From Draconibacterium orientale (GTDB taxonomy: Bacteria; Bacteroidota; Bacteroidia; Bacteroidales; UBA12170): DNA of 18,199 nucleotides. The notes under the pieces are model-generated. The model saw nothing but the letters and a program-made list of their open reading frames with translations. It did not search any database and was not told the DNA's origin. A program made the position numbers and the translations under genes. How positions within the stretch are numbered: position 1 is the stretch's first letter; each line of letters opens with the position of its first letter. Positions 14,200-18,199 of this stretch are shown here, in pieces. The DNA is taken from NCBI GenBank assembly GCA_020718315.1, contig DYSK01000031.1:1-18199 (forward strand), in the 5' to 3' direction.

Positions 14200-14370
14200 T
14201 TTGTTTTCTTCCAATCTTCGATCAGATGTGCTACGCCTATCATTAAAAGACCAAATTTAGGTTTGCGCCTTGCAATTGAAATTAACTTCCAATAAAAAAG
14301 CGTTCTGGGATTTTAAATTTTTTAGTGGGTTTATAATTTCCTTTTTGATGCCGGTTTCATGAAAATTGAA

Positions 14371-14378
14371 TAATTTTG
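14371..14378 (+). promoter_or_regulatory. Bacteroidetes-type -7 element of the channel gene
   Basis: TAATTTTG is a perfect TAnnTTTG match, 125 bp before the channel start. A TTTTTG tract at 14342-14347 is a -33 candidate, slightly far (23 bp). The leader it predicts would contain a palindrome at 14381-14390 and an 18-codon mini-ORF. Confidence 0.45.
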
Positions 14379-14380
14379 TC

Positions 14381-14390
14381 GATTCGAATC
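14381..14390. promoter_or_regulatory. 10-bp palindrome at the predicted transcription start
   Basis: GATTCGAATC is a perfect palindrome 2 bp after the -7 element, a typical place for a repressor operator. No regulator can be named. Confidence 0.3.
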
Positions 14391-14407
14391 ACTAGGAGAA
14401 AAGAACG

Positions 14408-14464
14408 ATGAGTAGCAATAGCCGGATTTTAAAAAAAAATTTTCGTAAGGCCATTCTACCTTAA
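14408..14464 (+). CDS. 18-codon mini-ORF in the leader of the channel gene
   Basis: ATG 14408 to TAA 14462-14464 encodes MSSNSRILKKNFRKAILP, a short basic peptide. It is preceded by AGGAG at 14394-14398 with 9-nt spacing, the best Shine-Dalgarno-like sequence noticed in this window, which is notable because Bacteroidetes genes rarely have one. It lies in the predicted leader of the mechanosensitive channel gene, ending 39 bp before its start. It could be a regulatory leader peptide, a small protein or chance. The surrounding 14200-14503 stretch holds no other gene. Confidence 0.3.
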   Translation: MSSNSRILKKNFRKAILP

Positions 14465-14503
14465 AATTGCCCTAGACTCAGCAGGCTTAAAAAACATGAA
14501 AAA

Positions 14504-15778
14504 ATGAAATTATTGTCTATTTTCGATAATGCCAGAGCATATATAACCGATCTATTCGTACGGCTTAACTTCTCCGACGAAAGCACACTGGTGCTTTCAA
14601 ATTACAGCCTTTTGCTTCTAAGTATTTTTGTTTCTATTTTTTTGTTTTTCATAACACGATGGTTTTTAAGAAATTATATTGCAAAACATATCAGGAGTTC
14701 TAAAACACAATGGGACGATTATCTACTGCAACACCGTATTTTTCACAAATCTTCGTACCTTATTCCGGCATTCTTTGTTAGCTGGACAATCAAATACATT
14801 TTTGAAGGAGACGAATCGACGATAAAACTCCTTGTTCTACTTATCGAACTCTATGAATACATCATCATAGCTTATGTTTCCAATGCCATAATTGACACTT
14901 TTATTCAGGTTTATACAGAACAATCGGACAGCAAAAAATTGCCCGTAAAAGGGTTTGGACAAATTATCAAGCTAATTGTTTGGATAATAAGTATTATATT
15001 GATTATTAGCGCGATAATTGAAAAGAATCCAATCAGTATTTTGGCCGGATTGGGAGCGGTTTCGGCTATTCTATTGCTAGTTTTTAAAGATCCCATTTTA
15101 GGCTTTGTAAGCGGAATTCAATTGGCCGCTTTTGATATGGTAAAAGAAGGCGATTGGATTAGTTTGCCCAAATACGATGCCGACGGGACGGTGATCGATA
15201 TTTCAATTACTACCGTAAAAGTCAAAAATTGGGACAATACCATCAGTACCATTCCCACCTACAGCTTGATTTCCGATTCCGTAAAAAATTGGAGAGGAAT
15301 GGAAGAGTCGGAAGGCCGAAGAATAAAACGTTCGGTAATTTTGGATATGCACAGCGTGAAATTTTGCACTCCCCAAATGCTCGAACGCTTTGCGAAATTT
15401 GAATACCTAAGCAGCTATATTCAAGAAACGGAAGATCGAATTCAAAAGCAAAACAAAGCAAAAAAAGCAGATACCAGCTTATTAGTAAATGGACTAAGGC
15501 AAACAAATATTGGCGTTTTCAGGGCTTATCTAAGAAACTATCTCGCCAATCACCCTTTACTAAATACCGAAATGACTACCATGGTTCGTCAACTTGCCCC
15601 AACCGAAAGGGGAATTCCAATGGAGATTTATGTATTTAGCAAAATCAAAACCTGGGTGGAATACGAAAGCATTCAATCGGATATTTTCGACCACATTTTG
15701 GCAGTGATTCCCGAATTTGAATTGTCTGTTTTTCAAGAACCAAGTGGTGCTGATTTTAGAAAATTATTGGAAAAATAA
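14504..15778 (+). CDS. YbdG/MscM-like mechanosensitive ion channel (MscS family)
   Basis: A 424-residue inner-membrane channel that opens under membrane tension on osmotic downshock. About five membrane segments are seen (near 31-51, 84-100, 108-130, 155-173 and the pore helix region 177-210). The pore/TM3 region is AGLGAVSAILLLVFKDPILG, followed by the beta domain with KEGDWISLPKYDADGTVIDI and then TVKVKNWDNTISTIPTYSLI. The downstream KNWRGMEESEGRRIKRSV block, together with ADGTVIDI, is typical of the E. coli YbdG (MscM) subgroup rather than small MscS. Length fits YbdG (~415). The start ATG at 14504 is in an A-rich context; a close ATG at 14496 is out of frame and stops after three codons. 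It is followed tail-to-tail by a duplicated secreted protein gene. Confidence 0.9.
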   Translation: MKLLSIFDNARAYITDLFVRLNFSDESTLVLSNYSLLLLSIFVSIFLFFITRWFLRNYIAKHIRSSKTQWDDYLLQHRIFHKSSYLIPAFFVSWTIKYIFEGDESTIKLLVLLIELYEYIIIAYVSNAIIDTFIQVYTEQSDSKKLPVKGFGQIIKLIVWIISIILIISAIIEKNPISILAGLGAVSAILLLVFKDPILGFVSGIQLAAFDMVKEGDWISLPKYDADGTVIDISITTVKVKNWDNTISTIPTYSLISDSVKNWRGMEESEGRRIKRSVILDMHSVKFCTPQMLERFAKFEYLSSYIQETEDRIQKQNKAKKADTSLLVNGLRQTNIGVFRAYLRNYLANHPLLNTEMTTMVRQLAPTERGIPMEIYVFSKIKTWVEYESIQSDIFDHILAVIPEFELSVFQEPSGADFRKLLEK

Positions 15779-15803
15779 AATTCTGTCACAATTGCTATTT
15801 TCC
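15769..15803. terminator. Hairpin spanning both convergent stop codons, possible bidirectional terminator
   Basis: GGAAAAATA (15769-15777) can pair with TATTTTCC (15796-15803) with one extra A, giving a hairpin that covers the ends of the channel gene and the convergent secreted-protein gene, only 16 bp apart. A-rich and T-rich flanks would serve either direction. AT-rich stems form easily by chance. Confidence 0.35.
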
Positions 15804-16730
15804 GAAGCTCGTGCTGAATTCACTCGTTCCAACTAAATGCGTTTTTTGTGTATCTCTATTCCAAATATACCAGTCTATCTTCCATTTTCCATTGGTATAT
15901 CCACCCAATTTTATTCCAAAGTAGGCAAAACCGGGCGTATAAAAACCCTGATTCCCAGACTCAAAAGTTTTTCCATCTGGATAGGTAATTACATATTTAT
16001 AAAGCCAAACCGCTACACCATTTGCATTTAAATATTCACTCATGGGCGGTCCTTGTAGCCAAGCAGCGAAAAGTTGATTGCCTTGGTATTTTCCGGCCAA
16101 GGCTCCATTTTCATAAAGTTCTTTTCCATCCCAAACATCGCCTCGTTTTACAATTTTCAAGCGCTTATCGTAGTTTTCATCTTCGACAATAAGTCCAACA
16201 CCGACATCTTTCAACTTCCAATCAAGTGCTGATTGATCTGCTTCTTTTCCATAAGTTGTACTGAACTCGGATGTTCCAATATGTTTGGTTTCTTGTGTAT
16301 CTCTGTTCCAAATATACCAGTCTATTTTCCATTTTCCATTGGTATATCCACCGAATTTTATTCCAAAGTAGGCAAAACCGGGCGTATAAAAACCCTGATT
16401 CCCAGACTCAAATGTTTTTCCATCCGGATAGGTAATTTTATATTTATAAAGCCAAACGGCTACACCATAGGTATTTAAATATTCACTCATAGGCGGTCCT
16501 TGAATCCATGCTGCAAAAAGTTGATTGCCCTTGTATTTTCCGGCCAAGGCACCATTTTCATAAAGTTCTTTTCCATCCCAAACTTCACCTCTTTTTACAA
16601 TTTTCAAACTCTTGTCGTAGTTTTCATCTTCCACAATTAAACCAACGCCTATATCTTTCAGTTTCCATTTTTGACTAAATGCTGAAAAACCAAATGTCAG
16701 CAGAAGTAGTACCAGAATTATTTTTTTCAT
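15795..16730 (-). CDS. Secreted protein of two nearly identical 141-residue units, unknown function
   Basis: A 311-residue protein with a clear signal peptide (MKKIILVLLLLTFGFSAFSQ, cleavage after residue 20). The mature part is two copies of one unit, W22-K162 and W171-K311, both exactly 141 residues, joined by the 8-residue linker EADQSALD. By eye they differ at about 15 positions. Each unit is rich in aromatic residues and Gly, with no Cys. Blocks include VGLIVEDENYDK, WDGKELYENGALAGKY, QGPPMSEYLN, NQGFYTPGFAYFGIK and NGKWKIDWYIWNRDTQ, suggesting a compact beta domain. I do not recognise the family. No membrane anchor or type IX sorting tail is seen, so it is probably periplasmic or released. 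It has its own promoter and no operon partner. Confidence 0.85.
   Translation of the reverse strand: MKKIILVLLLLTFGFSAFSQKWKLKDIGVGLIVEDENYDKSLKIVKRGEVWDGKELYENGALAGKYKGNQLFAAWIQGPPMSEYLNTYGVAVWLYKYKITYPDGKTFESGNQGFYTPGFAYFGIKFGGYTNGKWKIDWYIWNRDTQETKHIGTSEFSTTYGKEADQSALDWKLKDVGVGLIVEDENYDKRLKIVKRGDVWDGKELYENGALAGKYQGNQLFAAWLQGPPMSEYLNANGVAVWLYKYVITYPDGKTFESGNQGFYTPGFAYFGIKLGGYTNGKWKIDWYIWNRDTQKTHLVGTSEFSTSFGK
15798..16220 (-). repeat. Internal duplication, copy 2 (encodes residues 171-311)
   Basis: This 423-bp segment is a direct repeat of 16245-16667, offset by 447 bp. Identity is high and uneven: the stretch around 15868-16010 is almost base-for-base identical to its partner, while the end coding for RDTQKTHLV and the region around 16018-16080 have diverged more. 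Confidence 0.85.
16245..16667 (-). repeat. Internal duplication, copy 1 (encodes residues 22-162)
   Basis: Partner of the repeat at 15798-16220, in the same orientation and of the same length. Silent positions agree over long runs, which points to a recent tandem duplication or to gene conversion between the copies. Confidence 0.85.
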
Positions 16731-16799
16731 TGTTCAAAAATTAAATTAAACGATTGTTCCGTTATCCCCATTGAGCTATCTATACATAAAACTGTAAAT

Positions 16800-16830
16800 C
16801 AAACCTACTTAAAATTCTGTAATTTCACAA
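16800..16830 (-). promoter_or_regulatory. Bacteroidetes-type promoter of the duplicated secreted protein
   Basis: On the minus strand, TTG (16828-16830) is followed after 20 bp by TAGGTTTG (16800-16807), a perfect TAnnTTTG element. It predicts a leader of about 60 nt before ATG 16730. The rest of 16731-16970 shows nothing else. Confidence 0.5.
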
Positions 16831-16970
16831 GACCCCAATAAAAAATTTTATGCAGTTTCCCTCTGTCCAAATGAATCAAATTTGTTTTTCAGAGGAAATA
16901 TATAAATTTTAACTGATTCGCATTTAGGCAGCCGGAATTTTTTTAAATCAGTATTGAAAAATGTTTTGGC

Positions 16971-17002
16971 AAAAAAAAACCGACTTCTAAAGGAAGTCGG
17001 TT
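16971..17002 (-). terminator. Intrinsic terminator of the MFS transporter gene
   Basis: AACCGACTTC (16978-16987) pairs with GAAGTCGGTT (16993-17002), a perfect 10-bp stem with a 5-nt loop. On the minus strand it begins 17 bp after the transporter stop codon and runs into nine T (complement of 16971-16979). This is the clearest terminator in the window. Confidence 0.9.
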
Positions 17003-17019
17003 GAAGCCATTTTGAAGTT

Positions 17020-18199
17020 TTATTTTTGAATGTTTGGCAATTGCAATCCATAACCCATTTTCTTGTCTTCCACTTTCAGCAGATAAGCAAATAACATGGC
17101 AAGCACGCCAAATCCGGCGAAAATAATCATGGGCAACGTATAATCGTAGGTATTTACCAAAACGCCCTCACGCATTATTTGACCCGTAACGCAATATTTT
17201 TCCAACACCCAGCCAATTAAAGCCGGAACGCCCATCAATCCCCAGTTTTGTACCCAAAAAATCAATGCGTAGGCAGTTCCCAATTGTTTTTCTGGAATTA
17301 TTTTTGGAACGGAAGGCCACATAGCCGATGGAACCAATGAAAATCCAACTCCTAATGCAAGAATGAGTACAATTGCAACAGGCCACTGATTTAAGAAAGG
17401 AACAGCAAACAAACTATGAACAAGAATTAATATGGCTGCACCAATCATCATGATGGTTGCACCATTTCCTTTTCGATCGTAAAGACTTCCAAACAATGGT
17501 GTAAGTAAAATTGTTCCAAACGGCAACATAGAAGGAATTGTACCCGCCAAATCATCGCTGATTCCAAATTTATTTACCATTAAATCGGCTGCATATTTCA
17601 GGAATGGGAACACCGCCGAATAAAACAATACACACAATAAGGCAATGTACCACCATCCTTTATTGGTTATAATCATTAAAATATCCGACAATTTAAAAGA
17701 ATCTTCGGCAGCAACTTGGCTATTTGCTTCCGCTTCTGAAGCGTCCAATTTCTTGTCCATAAACATATACATCACAAAAGAGAGCAGTCCGATTGTGAGC
17801 AGGATCAAACCCAATAAAATGGGGCGCGAAACATCTACCATTCCAGTTGCTTTGGCAATTGGCACCGATGTAGCCAATGCAAGCGCCGTACCGAGCCGAG
17901 CCGTTGCCATCTCTAAACCCATAGCCAAAGCCAATTCTTTTCCTTTAAACCATTTATAAATAATTTTAGAAACCGTAATGCCGGCCACTTCGACACCAAC
18001 AGCAAAAATAGCAAATCCTAAACCTGCAATTAATACTTGGGCTTTTACATCAAACCACAAAGGGTGCCATACAATGCCGTCTAAAGTATGCGTTTGTACA
18101 GCCCAATATTTAATTGCTGTACCCAAAACCATCACGATAGCAGCCATCAAACCGGTGAAACGAACGCCCATTTTATCAAGGATAATTCCTCCAATGATT
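17020..18199 (-). CDS. Major facilitator superfamily transporter, N-terminus beyond right edge
   Basis: The frame stays open to the right edge. An internal ATG at 18171 is not the start, because the codons before it read IGGIILDK and join GVRFTG to form the G-x-x-x-D-K-x-G-x-R loop (motif A) between the first MFS helices. What is present is about 393 residues with roughly ten to eleven hydrophobic helices. A cytoplasmic loop DKKLDASEAEANSQVAAEDS lies between the two halves, and a second motif-A-like loop (GSLYDRKGNG) starts the C-terminal half. The C-terminus ends KKMGYGLQLPNIQK. The overall look is of the MFSD1-like or OFA-like transporters common in Bacteroidetes, but the substrate cannot be read. 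A strong intrinsic terminator follows its stop. Confidence 0.88.
   Translation of the reverse strand, partial: IIGGIILDKMGVRFTGLMAAIVMVLGTAIKYWAVQTHTLDGIVWHPLWFDVKAQVLIAGLGFAIFAVGVEVAGITVSKIIYKWFKGKELALAMGLEMATARLGTALALATSVPIAKATGMVDVSRPILLGLILLTIGLLSFVMYMFMDKKLDASEAEANSQVAAEDSFKLSDILMIITNKGWWYIALLCVLFYSAVFPFLKYAADLMVNKFGISDDLAGTIPSMLPFGTILLTPLFGSLYDRKGNGATIMMIGAAILILVHSLFAVPFLNQWPVAIVLILALGVGFSLVPSAMWPSVPKIIPEKQLGTAYALIFWVQNWGLMGVPALIGWVLEKYCVTGQIMREGVLVNTYDYTLPMIIFAGFGVLAMLFAYLLKVEDKKMGYGLQLPNIQK

Noticed and set aside
14374..14396. GATTCGAATC as the T-arm of a tRNA
   Set aside because: The flanking bases do not form a T-stem, and no anticodon or acceptor stem can be drawn upstream.
15837..16478. 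Two similar plus-strand frames opposite the duplicated secreted protein
   Set aside because: Their similarity to each other is only the mirror of the real duplication on the minus strand.
16848..17051. 67-codon minus-strand frame across the MFS terminator
   Set aside because: It runs through a strong intrinsic terminator and the end of the transporter gene and has no family-like features.
17645..17959. 104-codon plus-strand frame opposite the MFS transporter
   Set aside because: Antisense to helices of a clear membrane protein, without its own signals.

Overview
The window is a piece of a low-GC Bacteroidetes (Bacteroidota) chromosome. The evidence for this is a SusC-like TonB-dependent receptor paired with a DUF4249 lipoprotein, a serC-serA-DUF1015 serine cluster whose SerA is of the Bacteroides type, an almost complete lack of Shine-Dalgarno sequences, and repeated use of a TAnnTTTG promoter element at sensible distances upstream of genes. 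No rRNA, tRNA, CRISPR array or insertion sequence was recognised.

Region 1 (1-1525) looks like a rearranged accessory edge. It holds an AbiEi-type antitoxin gene behind two palindromic operators, followed by the first ~49 codons of an AbiEii-type nucleotidyltransferase toxin. The toxin frame breaks near 1182 and runs directly into the C-terminal ~113 codons of a low-molecular-weight protein tyrosine phosphatase. Neither the toxin nor the phosphatase keeps its catalytic motif. A possible divergent gene fragment lies at the far left edge.

Region 2 (1716-5259, plus strand) carries xseA and xseB (exonuclease VII), yidD (membrane protein insertion factor), a Tat-exported superoxide reductase-like protein, and a plant-OMT-like SAM methyltransferase. 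Spacing is tight and two Bacteroidetes-type promoters are visible. Region 3 (5287-9352, minus strand) is a three-gene operon with overlapping or abutting ends: a lipoprotein with a Gly-rich tail, a TonB-dependent receptor, and a DUF4249 lipoprotein. It looks like an outer-membrane uptake unit of unknown substrate.

Region 4 (9377-13275, minus strand) is the serine operon serC-serA-(four-helix-bundle protein)-DUF1015, ending in a clear intrinsic terminator. A gene of unknown function is divergently transcribed from serC (13492-14199). Region 5 holds a YbdG/MscM-like mechanosensitive channel (14504-15778, plus), preceded by a promoter, a 10-bp palindrome and an 18-codon mini-ORF with a good ribosome binding site. 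Convergent to it is a secreted protein made of two nearly identical 141-residue units. The right edge holds an MFS transporter (minus strand) with its terminator; its N-terminus lies outside the window.

The strongest second-look items are the duplicated operator-plus-start module at the abiE locus, the abiEii/phosphatase junction, the internally duplicated secreted protein, and the mini-ORF leader before the mechanosensitive channel. I do not see a convincing complete novel multi-gene system.
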